From positions 744,001-808,000 of the forward strand of contig NZ_SJKD01000002.1 of NCBI RefSeq assembly GCF_004331485.1: a stretch of 64,000 nt of DNA. The letters are read 5' to 3'. The notes under the pieces are model-generated. The model was not told the origin of the DNA. It ran no database searches and saw only the letters and a program-made list of their open reading frames with translations. The DNA comes from Kribbella capetownensis (GTDB lineage: Bacteria > Actinomycetota > Actinomycetes > Propionibacteriales > Kribbellaceae). The number at the start of each line of letters is the position of its first letter. The first letter of the stretch is position 1. Of the stretch, positions 8,516-15,833 are shown one piece after another. Position numbers and translations under genes: made by a program.

Positions 8516-9856
8516 ATGGACAAGCAGCAGGAGTTCGTGCTGCGCGCGCTGGAGGAGCGCGACGTACGCTTCGTGCGGCTCTGGTTCACCGACGTGCTCG
8601 GGTTCCTGAAGTCCGTGGCGGTGGCGCCGGCCGAGCTGGAGGGCGCGTTCGCCGAGGGAATCGGGTTCGACGGCTCCGCGATCGAGGGGTTCGCTCGGGT
8701 GACCGAGGCGGACATGCTGGCCAAGCCCGATCCGTCGACATTCCAGATCCTGCCCTGGCGCGGCGAGACGATGGGCACCGCGCGGATGTTCTGCGACATC
8801 AACATGCCGGACGGGTCCGCGTCGTTCGCCGACCCGCGGCATGTGCTCAAGCGGACGCTGTCCAAGGCGGCGGACCTGGGCTTCACCTTCTACACCCACC
8901 CCGAGATCGAGTTCTACCTGTTCAAGTCGCTCAGCGGCGCGCCCGGGACACATCCGGAACCGGTCGACTCGTCCGGGTACTTCGACCACACTCCGCAGGG
9001 GATCGGGAACGACTTCCGTCGCGAGGCGATCACGATGCTCGAGTCGATGGGCATCTCGGTCGAGTTCAGCCACCACGAGGGCGGGCCGGGCCAGCAGGAG
9101 ATCGACCTGCGGTACGCCGACGCGCTCAGCACCGCGGACAACATCATGACGTTCCGCGTGGTGGTGAAGGAGGTCGCGCTCACCCAGGGGATCTACGCCT
9201 CGTTCATGCCGAAGCCGCTGAGCGACCAGCCCGGGTCCGGGATGCACACCCACATGTCGCTGTTCGAGGGTGACCGGAACGCGTTCTTCGAGGGCGGTGC
9301 GCAGTACCAGCTGTCCAAGACCGGGCGGGCGTTCATCGCCGGGCTGCTGCACCACGCGGCCGAGATCACCGCGGTGACGAACCAGTGGGTGAACTCGTAC
9401 AAGCGGCTCGCGGTCGGTGACGAGGCGCCGTCGTTCATCTCCTGGGGGCACAACAACCGGTCCGCGCTGGTCCGGGTGCCGATGTACAAGCCGCACAAGG
9501 GGCAGTCGTCGCGGGTCGAGTTCCGGTCGCTGGACTCGGCGGCGAACCCGTACCTCGCGTTCGCGCTGATGCTGGCCGCCGGGCTGAAGGGCATCGAGGA
9601 GGGGTACGAGCTGCCGCGCGAGGTCGAGGACGACATCTGGGCGCTGACGCCGCGTGAACGCAAGGCCCTCGGCATCAAGCCGCTGCCGAGCAGCCTGGCC
9701 GAGGCGATCAGCGCGATGGAGGACAGCGAACTGGTCGCCGAGACCCTCGGCGAGCACGTCTTCGACTTCTTCCTCCGCAACAAGCGCGCCGAATGGCTCG
9801 ACTACCGCCGCCAAGTCACCCCCTTCGAACTGAACAAGCTCCTACCTGTCCTCTAG
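8516..9856 (+). CDS. glnA2: Glutamine synthetase, GlnA2-type
   Basis: Type I glutamine synthetase of 446 residues (glutamate + NH3 + ATP to glutamine). It shows FDGSAIEGFARVTEADM, HPEIEFYLF, HHEGGPGQQEIDLRYADAL, SGMHTHMSLF and RVEFRSLDSAANPYLAFA. In overall sequence, including the start KQQEFVLRALEERDVRFVRLWFTDVLGFLKSVA, it follows mycobacterial GlnA2 rather than the main GlnA1. In mycobacteria GlnA2 also lies beside glnE. The segment that would carry the adenylylated Tyr reads LPREVEDDIWALTPRERKALG with no NLY motif, so control by GlnE is doubtful. The start at 8516 follows GAGAGGTGG. Confidence 0.95.
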   Translation: MDKQQEFVLRALEERDVRFVRLWFTDVLGFLKSVAVAPAELEGAFAEGIGFDGSAIEGFARVTEADMLAKPDPSTFQILPWRGETMGTARMFCDINMPDGSASFADPRHVLKRTLSKAADLGFTFYTHPEIEFYLFKSLSGAPGTHPEPVDSSGYFDHTPQGIGNDFRREAITMLESMGISVEFSHHEGGPGQQEIDLRYADALSTADNIMTFRVVVKEVALTQGIYASFMPKPLSDQPGSGMHTHMSLFEGDRNAFFEGGAQYQLSKTGRAFIAGLLHHAAEITAVTNQWVNSYKRLAVGDEAPSFISWGHNNRSALVRVPMYKPHKGQSSRVEFRSLDSAANPYLAFALMLAAGLKGIEEGYELPREVEDDIWALTPRERKALGIKPLPSSLAEAISAMEDSELVAETLGEHVFDFFLRNKRAEWLDYRRQVTPFELNKLLPVL

Positions 9857-9948
9857 TGCCGTGAAGTGGCGATTTGCCGCGTGGTGGCGGGAAATAGTTT
9901 CCTGAGTGGCCACCTAGTGGTCGCCGGAGTCGCGTGGGATCGGGTCCC

Positions 9949-10699
9949 ATGCGGCGACTGCTGGTGGGTATCGGACTACTCGTCCTGTTGTTCTTCACCG
10001 GAGCCTCGGCGGCCTCGGCTCATGTGATCGCGTCGACCGGTTACTCGACCGTGCACCAGGACGCCAGCCGGGTCACATATCTGCTGAGCCTCGAGTACGA
10101 CGTACTCGGGCGAGCCGTCGACCTCGGCGCACCGACCACAGACGACGGCCGGCGTGCGCAAGCCCTGGACACCGCCAAGGAACGCATCGCGGAATACCTC
10201 CACGACCGGGTGATCGTCGCCGTCGACGGTGCCGCGTGTGAGCAGTCGCTGGAGACGACGTCGGTCGGCCAGCGCGCCACCAAGGCGTACGCCGACGACC
10301 ACGCCAACCTGGTCGAGTACGCCTTCGACAGCGGCTCCGGCCGCACCGTCTTCGACCGCTCTCACCACGACTTCACGGTCGGCGACAACACGATGGCCAC
10401 GTCGAGTCTGCAGTTCGGCAAGATAGGCGTCGAGCGGCCGACAAGACCGGGGCGAAGTGGACCCGGACGGGCCGGACAACCAGACCTACGGGCTGGTGTA
10501 CGGCGCGGACAGCGGGGCCTTCACCGGGTACTCGCAGGCGATCTGGACGATGAGCAAGTTCAAGCTCGACCTGCCGGCCGGGGGATCGCACACGATCACC
10601 CGGCGGGTGGCAGCCCGTCGGTCACGGCGCACAGACTGCGGCAGAGTGTGTTCAGAGTTCGGCGGCGTGGAGTGGGGCCTGGTCGGAGGCGTGCTCTGA
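9949..10699 (+). pseudogene. Broken secreted-protein gene (frameshifted, fused remnants)
   Basis: From ATG 9949 one frame encodes a signal peptide (MRRLLVGIGLLVLLFFTGASAASA) and a domain starting HVIASTGYSTVHQDASRVTYLLSLEYDVL that makes sense as protein up to about 10430 (LQFGKIG). After that the frame becomes Arg/Gly/Pro shadow sequence. Coding-like sequence resumes in another frame from about 10445: DPDGPDNQTYGLVYGADSGAFTGYSQAIWTM, then KLDLPAGGSHTITRRV, before it degenerates again. The first part faintly resembles the extracytoplasmic domain of HupE/UreJ-like membrane proteins; the second part I do not recognise. Either one gene has a frameshift, or two remnants were joined by deletion. 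Confidence 0.6.
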
Positions 10700-11161
10700 G
10701 GTGGTTGTCCAGCGGGCCGCGGCGGTCGAGTGGCGGTACGGCGGATCGGTCGGTGAAGCCGGCGCGGTCAGGTCGAGGTCCGGGAGCGGTGCGGGCTCGG
10801 CGGGCGTGACCACTTGGGTGCCGTCCGGTGCGAGCGCATGGACTTCTTCGACCGTGAGTAGACCGACCGGGCGGATCCCTTCGGTGATCACCACGATGCA
10901 TCCCGGGATCACCTGCTGAGCGCGGTTGCCCTTGGACGGGACGAGGATCCCCTCCGCCGGCGTACGCCAGGCGCCCGGTGCGAACCGCCGCAGGGCGATC
11001 CCCGCCTGCCCGTCCTCCGCGGTGCGCGGCGGCACGAACGCGGTGGCTGTGTAGTCGTAGTCGTAGTCCGGCTCGGGCGGCCCGGACACCCGCCCACCCT
11101 GCTGAGGCGTCAACCAAACCACAGTGCCCCGCACGGCGAGCGACCCCGTCATCATGACCAT
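10652..11161 (-). CDS. Conserved hypothetical protein
   Basis: 169 residues beginning MVMMTGSLAVRGTVVWLTPQQGGRVSGPP, with a beta-rich N-terminal domain (ATAFVPP, LRRFAPGAWRTPAEG, VIPGCIVVITEGIRPVGLLTVEEV) and a Pro/Ala/Thr-rich tail. The beta-barrel-like pattern recalls domain II of translation factors, as in other short actinomycete unknown proteins, but no GTPase domain is present. No function is assigned. The 3-prime end runs into the broken gene on the other strand. Confidence 0.55.
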   Translation of the reverse strand: MVMMTGSLAVRGTVVWLTPQQGGRVSGPPEPDYDYDYTATAFVPPRTAEDGQAGIALRRFAPGAWRTPAEGILVPSKGNRAQQVIPGCIVVITEGIRPVGLLTVEEVHALAPDGTQVVTPAEPAPLPDLDLTAPASPTDPPYRHSTAAARWTTTSEHASDQAPLHAAEL

Positions 11162-11273
11162 GAACAGCCATCATGCCGACTACTGACCGAATCCGCTACA
11201 CGACACCGTGTATTCACTGCAACACACTTGGTATCCAAACGAGGTGCCCAGTTCCCGTACCCAGGGGCACAGG

Positions 11274-11288
11274 TAGCCTGCTGGGGTG
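11274..11288 (+). promoter_or_regulatory. -10 box for a probably leaderless glnE
   Basis: TAGCCT at 11274-11279 fits the actinobacterial TANNNT -10. It ends 6 bp before the GTG start at 11286, the spacing expected when transcription begins at the start codon. No Shine-Dalgarno sequence lies upstream of the GTG. Confidence 0.4.
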
Positions 11289-14270
11289 GCTGAGGCTCGG
11301 AGGGGTTCCTGGGAAGGCCGGCTGGTTCGGCTGGGCTTCGGGGATCCACAACGGGCCGGGGTGAGGCTGGAGCAACTGGACGCGCTGGACTCGCACAGCC
11401 CGATCGCCACCGCGCAGTTGATCAACACGCTGTCGGAGTGCGCGGATCCGGACCTCGCCCTGCGCGGACTCTGCGGGGTGGTGGAGGCGCTGCACCGGCA
11501 CGAGTACGACACCTCCGCCTTCGCCCGCACGCTGGAGATGGACGACGACTTCCGCCGCCGGCTCGTCTTCGTGCTCGGCGCGAGTGAAGCATTCGGCCGC
11601 CATCTCGAAGTACACCCACGCCATTGGTACGACCTGGCCGACCCCGCCCTGGCCGCCGTACGCCCGACACCTGACGACGTCCGCGCCAGGCTCGCCACAG
11701 CCGTCGACGCGCCCAACCCGGTCGACGCGTTGCGGGTCGAATACCGCCGCCTCCTGCTCCGGCTCGCCGCGCGCGACCTCGCCGAAGGGCTGCTGGTCGA
11801 CGAGGTCGCCGCCGTACTGGCCGACCTCGCCGGGGGAGCGCTGGAGACCGCGCTCCACATCGCCCGCAACGAGTACTTCGCCGCTCACCCCGGCGCCGCC
11901 GACTGCCGCCTCGCGATCATTGCCATGGGCAAGTGTGGCGGCCGCGAACTCAACTACGTGAGCGATGTCGACGTCCTGTTCGTCGCCGAACCGCATGACG
12001 GCGACCCCGAGGTCCCAGCCCTCAAGACCGCGACCAACCTCGCCGTCGCCGCGATGCGGATCTGCTCGGAGCACACCGGCGAGGGCACGCTCTGGCCGGT
12101 CGACGCCGCACTCCGCCCCGAAGGCAAGTCCGGCCCGCTTGTCCGCACCCTCGACAGCCACCTCGCGTACTACCAGCGCTGGGCGAAGACCTGGGAGTTC
12201 CAGGCCCTGCTCAAGGCGCGCCCGGTCGCCGGTGACGCCAAGCTCGGCGAGCAGTACGCCGAGAAGACCGCCGAGCTGGTGTGGTCCGCGGCCGACCGCG
12301 AAGGCTTCGTCGACGACGTCCAGGCCATGCGCCGGCGCGTCATCGACCACATCCCGGCGGCTGACGTCGACCGTCAGCTCAAGCTTGGCCCCGGCGGTCT
12401 GCGCGACGTGGAGTTCGCCGTACAGCTCCTGCAACTCGTCCACGGCCGCAGCGACGAAGCGGTCCGCAGCGGTACGACGCTTGTCGCGCTCGAGTCGCTG
12501 ACCGCCAACGGGTACGTCGGTCGCACCGACGGCGCCGTTCTCGCGGATGCATACCGCTTCCTCCGATCGATGGAGCACCGCATCCAGCTGTACCGCTTGC
12601 GTCGTACTCATCAGGTCCCCGACGACGAGGCTGACCTCCGCCGCCTCGGCCGCTCGCTCGGCTTCACCAAGAACCCGGTGACCGACCTCACCGCGGCGTG
12701 GAAGAAGCACGCGCTCGAGGTCCGGCGCCTGCACGAGAAGCTGTTCTACCGCCCGCTGCTCGCGGCCGTCGCCCGCATCCCCGGCGGCGAGGTCCGCCTG
12801 ACCCCGGAGGCCGCGAAGCAACGCCTGACCGCCCTCGGGTACGCCGATCCCGCCTCGGCGCTGCGCCACATCGAGGCACTGTCCGGTGGGGTGTCGCGGC
12901 GGTCGTCGATCCAGAAGGCGCTGCTGCCGGCCATGCTCGGCTGGTTCGCGGAGTCGCCCGACCCCGACGCTGGTCTGCTGGCGTTCCGGACCATCTCGGA
13001 CACCCTCGGATCGACCCCGTGGTACCTGCGTCAGCTCCGTGACGAAGGCGCGTCGGCCGAGCGCCTCGCGCACCTGCTCGCCAGCGGCCGGTACGCCGTC
13101 GACCTGCTGCAGCGTGCTCCAGAGGCGACCGCGATGCTCGCCGACGAGCGCGAACTGGTGCCGCGTTCTCAGGAGGCGCTGCTGACCGAGATGTCCGCAG
13201 CCGCCGGCCGGCAGGAGCAACCCGAGGCGGCGGTGGCCGCGATCCGCGCAGTCCGCCGCCGTGAACTCTTCCGGACCGCCGCCGCCGACCTGTCCGGTCT
13301 GCTCGAGGTTGAGACGGTTGGGGAGGGCCTGACGGCGATCTCGGTGGGCACCTTGACCACCGCGCTCGAGGTGGCCAAGCGGGCGGTGGCGAAGGGTGAA
13401 CCCGAGCCGACCCGGATGTCGATCGTGGCGATGGGCCGCTTCGGCGGTCACGAGCTCGGGTACGGCAGCGACGCCGACGTGATGTTCGTCCACGACCCGC
13501 TGCCTGGTGCGGACGAGCGGGCAGCGACCGACTTCGCGACTCAGGCCGCGACCGAGCTGCGCCGGCTGCTCGCGTTGCCGGGTGCGGATCCCGCGGTCGC
13601 GATCGACGCCGACCTGCGTCCCGAGGGCCGCCAAGGGCCGTTGGTCCGAACGCTGGCGTCGTACGCCTCGTACTACGCGCGCTGGTCCGCGGTGTGGGAG
13701 GCGCAGGCGCTGCTGCGCGCCGACCCGCTGTGTGGCGATCCCGAGCTGTGCGCGTCCTTCCGCGAGCTGATCGACCCGCTGCGCTACCCGGCCGACGGAG
13801 TCAGCGACCGCGACGTGATGGAGATCCGCCGGATCAAGGCGCGCGTCGACGCCGAGCGCCTGCCACGTGGTGCCGACCCGAGCACGCACACCAAGCTCGG
13901 CCGTGGTGGCCTGGCCGACATCGAGTGGACCGTGCAGCTGTTGCAGCTCCGCGAGGCACACCGCCTGCCAGAACTTCGTACAACGCGCACCCTCGGCGCA
14001 CTGCGCGTCGCCGTCGATGCAGGCCTGGTGGAAGCAGCCGAGGCGGCCACCTTGCGCGAAGCGTGGGAGCTGGCGAGCCGGATCCGGAACGCGATCATGC
14101 TCGTCCGCGGCCGGCCCGGTGATTCGCTGCCGCGCGATCCCCGTGACCTCTCCTCGGTCGCCCAGATCTGCGGCTACCCACCCGGCGAGTCCAGCCGCTT
14201 CTCCGACGACTACCTCCGCATCACCCGCCGCGCCCACAACACCGTCGCCCGTCTCTTCTGGGACGACTGA
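11286..14270 (+). CDS. glnE: Bifunctional glutamine synthetase adenylyltransferase/adenylyl-removing enzyme
   Basis: 994 residues with the duplicated GlnE architecture. The N-terminal deadenylylase nucleotidyltransferase domain carries GKCGGRELNYVSDVDVLFV (near residue 215-235) and PEGKSGPLVRTLDSHLAYY. The C-terminal adenylylase domain carries GRFGGHELGYGSDADVMFVHD (near residue 717-737) and PEGRQGPLVRTLASYASYY. It sets glutamine synthetase activity by AMP addition and removal according to nitrogen status. Length is normal for the family. The GTG start has a -10 box at leaderless distance. It is downstream of glnA2 with a broken gene and a small opposite-strand gene between. Confidence 0.95.
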   Translation: MAEARRGSWEGRLVRLGFGDPQRAGVRLEQLDALDSHSPIATAQLINTLSECADPDLALRGLCGVVEALHRHEYDTSAFARTLEMDDDFRRRLVFVLGASEAFGRHLEVHPRHWYDLADPALAAVRPTPDDVRARLATAVDAPNPVDALRVEYRRLLLRLAARDLAEGLLVDEVAAVLADLAGGALETALHIARNEYFAAHPGAADCRLAIIAMGKCGGRELNYVSDVDVLFVAEPHDGDPEVPALKTATNLAVAAMRICSEHTGEGTLWPVDAALRPEGKSGPLVRTLDSHLAYYQRWAKTWEFQALLKARPVAGDAKLGEQYAEKTAELVWSAADREGFVDDVQAMRRRVIDHIPAADVDRQLKLGPGGLRDVEFAVQLLQLVHGRSDEAVRSGTTLVALESLTANGYVGRTDGAVLADAYRFLRSMEHRIQLYRLRRTHQVPDDEADLRRLGRSLGFTKNPVTDLTAAWKKHALEVRRLHEKLFYRPLLAAVARIPGGEVRLTPEAAKQRLTALGYADPASALRHIEALSGGVSRRSSIQKALLPAMLGWFAESPDPDAGLLAFRTISDTLGSTPWYLRQLRDEGASAERLAHLLASGRYAVDLLQRAPEATAMLADERELVPRSQEALLTEMSAAAGRQEQPEAAVAAIRAVRRRELFRTAAADLSGLLEVETVGEGLTAISVGTLTTALEVAKRAVAKGEPEPTRMSIVAMGRFGGHELGYGSDADVMFVHDPLPGADERAATDFATQAATELRRLLALPGADPAVAIDADLRPEGRQGPLVRTLASYASYYARWSAVWEAQALLRADPLCGDPELCASFRELIDPLRYPADGVSDRDVMEIRRIKARVDAERLPRGADPSTHTKLGRGGLADIEWTVQLLQLREAHRLPELRTTRTLGALRVAVDAGLVEAAEAATLREAWELASRIRNAIMLVRGRPGDSLPRDPRDLSSVAQICGYPPGESSRFSDDYLRITRRAHNTVARLFWDD

Positions 14271-14307
14271 AAAGACCCGGCATGTCTGCGCTGGGGATCG
14301 CCACGCG

Positions 14308-14337
14308 TTGACAGGCAACCTTTTAGTTGCCTATGGT
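14308..14337 (+). promoter_or_regulatory. ArsR-type operator inside promoter of the regulator/SRPBCC pair
   Basis: TTGACA (-35, 14308-14313) and TATGGT (-10, 14332-14337) are 18 bp apart. The spacer is filled by the perfect palindrome GGCAAC-CTTTTA-GTTGCC (14314-14331). The GTG start of the regulator at 14344 is where transcription should begin. Binding by the encoded regulator would block polymerase, so this looks like autorepression. Confidence 0.7.
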
Positions 14338-14343
14338 CGAGGG

Positions 14344-14658
14344 GTGGAGCTGGTGTTCAAGGCGTTGGCGGACGAGGGACGCCGCCGGTTGCTGGACGCG
14401 TTGCGCGAGCGCAACGGGCAGACCCTGCTGGAGCTGTGCGAGCTGCTGCCCGAGCTGACCCGGCAGGGCGTGACCAAGCACCTGCGCCTGCTCGAGGACG
14501 CCAACCTGGTCGTCACCGTCAAGCGCGGCCGGCACAAGCTCCACTACCTGAATCCGGTACCGATCAACGAGATCGCCGAACGATGGCTGAGCAACTACGA
14601 GCGCGACAAACTGCGCGCCCTCAGTGCATTGAAAGCGGCGCTCCAGGAGGACAGATGA
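14344..14658 (+). CDS. ArsR family winged-helix regulator
   Basis: 104 residues: FKALADEGRRRLLDALRERNGQTLLELCEL, then LTRQGVTKHLRLLEDANLVVTVKRGRHKLHYLNPVPINEI. This is the standard ArsR recognition helix and wing. No metal-binding Cys pair of the ArsR/SmtB kind is seen, so it probably senses something other than metal. Its stop overlaps the ATG of the SRPBCC gene (ATGA), an arrangement typical of ArsR-SRPBCC two-gene units. The start is GTG 14344, leaderless from the promoter described at 14308-14337. Confidence 0.88.
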   Translation: MELVFKALADEGRRRLLDALRERNGQTLLELCELLPELTRQGVTKHLRLLEDANLVVTVKRGRHKLHYLNPVPINEIAERWLSNYERDKLRALSALKAALQEDR

Positions 14659-15098
14659 GCAAGCCCGCGATGATTCATGTCACCTACATCGAGACCACCC
14701 CGGAGAAGCTGTGGGAGGCGCTCACCTCGGGCGCGTTCACCCAGCTGTACTGGTTCGGCCGTCGGATCGAGTCGGACTGGACCGTCGGCGCGCCGGTGCG
14801 GTTCTACGACAGCGCCGACGACAGCCTGACCGACTCCGGTGAGGTGCTGGTGTACGACGAGCCGAAGACGCTCGCGTACACGTTCAAGAACGAGTTCCTG
14901 GAGTCGCGGCGCGACGAGGTGCCGGGCCGGGTGACGTTCACGCTCGAGCCGGCCGGGTCGACCGTGGTGAAGCTGCAGGTCGTGCACGACGAGATCACCG
15001 CCGACGCGGTCGAGGGCTGGCGCACCGGCTGGGCTCCGATCCTGGCCAACCTCAAGACGTACCTGGAGACCTCCCGCACCCTCGCGATCGAGTTCTGA
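14655..15098 (+). CDS. SRPBCC/AHSA1 domain protein
   Basis: 147 residues with the START-like AHSA1 pattern: IHVTYIETTPEKLWEALTSGAFTQLYWFG at the N-terminus, GEVLVYDEPKTLAYTF in the middle and WAPILANLKTYLETSRTL in the C-terminal helix. The fold forms a hydrophobic ligand pocket; the ligand is unknown. It is coupled by 4-bp overlap to the upstream ArsR regulator and presumably derepressed with it. Confidence 0.85.
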   Translation: MSKPAMIHVTYIETTPEKLWEALTSGAFTQLYWFGRRIESDWTVGAPVRFYDSADDSLTDSGEVLVYDEPKTLAYTFKNEFLESRRDEVPGRVTFTLEPAGSTVVKLQVVHDEITADAVEGWRTGWAPILANLKTYLETSRTLAIEF

Positions 15099-15119
15099 GC
15101 GGGGTTTTCTAGACTTGGC

Positions 15120-15833
15120 GTGGTGGAAAGGACGGATCAGGTCAGGCAGGAGGGCGTGTTCAGCCACGTCCGGCGCACTGTCCGGATGACAGTCGGGCAG
15201 AGGCGGGTCTGGGAGACGCGCTGGTCCGACCTGGGCCGGAAGCTGGAGGAACTGCCGTCGGGTGACGTCGATCTCGACGAGTGGTTCGGCCGGCACGCGC
15301 CGACCGTTCTCGAGATCGGATCCGGGATGGGCGACGCGACCGCCCAGCTCGCGGTCGCGGCGCCGGAGGTGAACCACCTGGCCGCCGAGGTGTACCCGCC
15401 CGGCCTCGGCCAGCTGATGCTGTGGGTGGAGAAGTACGACCTCGACAACGTCCGGATGCTGGACGGCGACGCGCTCGACTTCCTCCGCGATCACGTCGGA
15501 CTGGGCGCGTTGTCCGGCGTACGGATCTACTTCCCGGACCCGTGGCCGAAGAAGCGGCACCACAAGCGCCGGCTGGTGACGCCGCCGTTCATAAAGCTGG
15601 TGGCGTCCCGGTTGCAACCCGGCGGAACGTTGCATCTGGCAACCGACTGGGCGGACTACGCGGACCGGATGCTCGAGGTGTGCGAGGCCGAGCCGCAGCT
15701 GCGTAACTGCTACGACGGCTGGGCCCCGCGCCCGGAGTGGCGTCCGGTCACCAAGTTCGAGTCCCGCGCCCAGGCCGAGGGCCGGGCCGTGCGCGATCTC
15801 CTCTACACGAAGGTCACGCCGACCGGCTCGTGA
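15120..15833 (+). CDS. trmB: tRNA (guanine-N7-)-methyltransferase
   Basis: 237 residues. It methylates G46 of tRNA using S-adenosylmethionine. SAM-binding motif VLEIGSGMGDATAQLA, then AAEVYPPGLGQLML, the family signature IYFPDPWPKKRHHKRRLV and the end FESRAQAEGRAVRDLLY are all visible. The start is GTG 15120. The last 20 bp overlap the end of the convergent rhamnosidase gene. Confidence 0.95.
   Translation: MVERTDQVRQEGVFSHVRRTVRMTVGQRRVWETRWSDLGRKLEELPSGDVDLDEWFGRHAPTVLEIGSGMGDATAQLAVAAPEVNHLAAEVYPPGLGQLMLWVEKYDLDNVRMLDGDALDFLRDHVGLGALSGVRIYFPDPWPKKRHHKRRLVTPPFIKLVASRLQPGGTLHLATDWADYADRMLEVCEAEPQLRNCYDGWAPRPEWRPVTKFESRAQAEGRAVRDLLYTKVTPTGS

Noticed and set aside
11214..14318. A 1034-codon open frame on the minus strand across glnE
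   Set aside because: It is the antisense shadow of a strongly conserved glnE gene. Its product is low in structure and rich in Arg/Gly/Val, and long antisense frames are expected in high-GC DNA.
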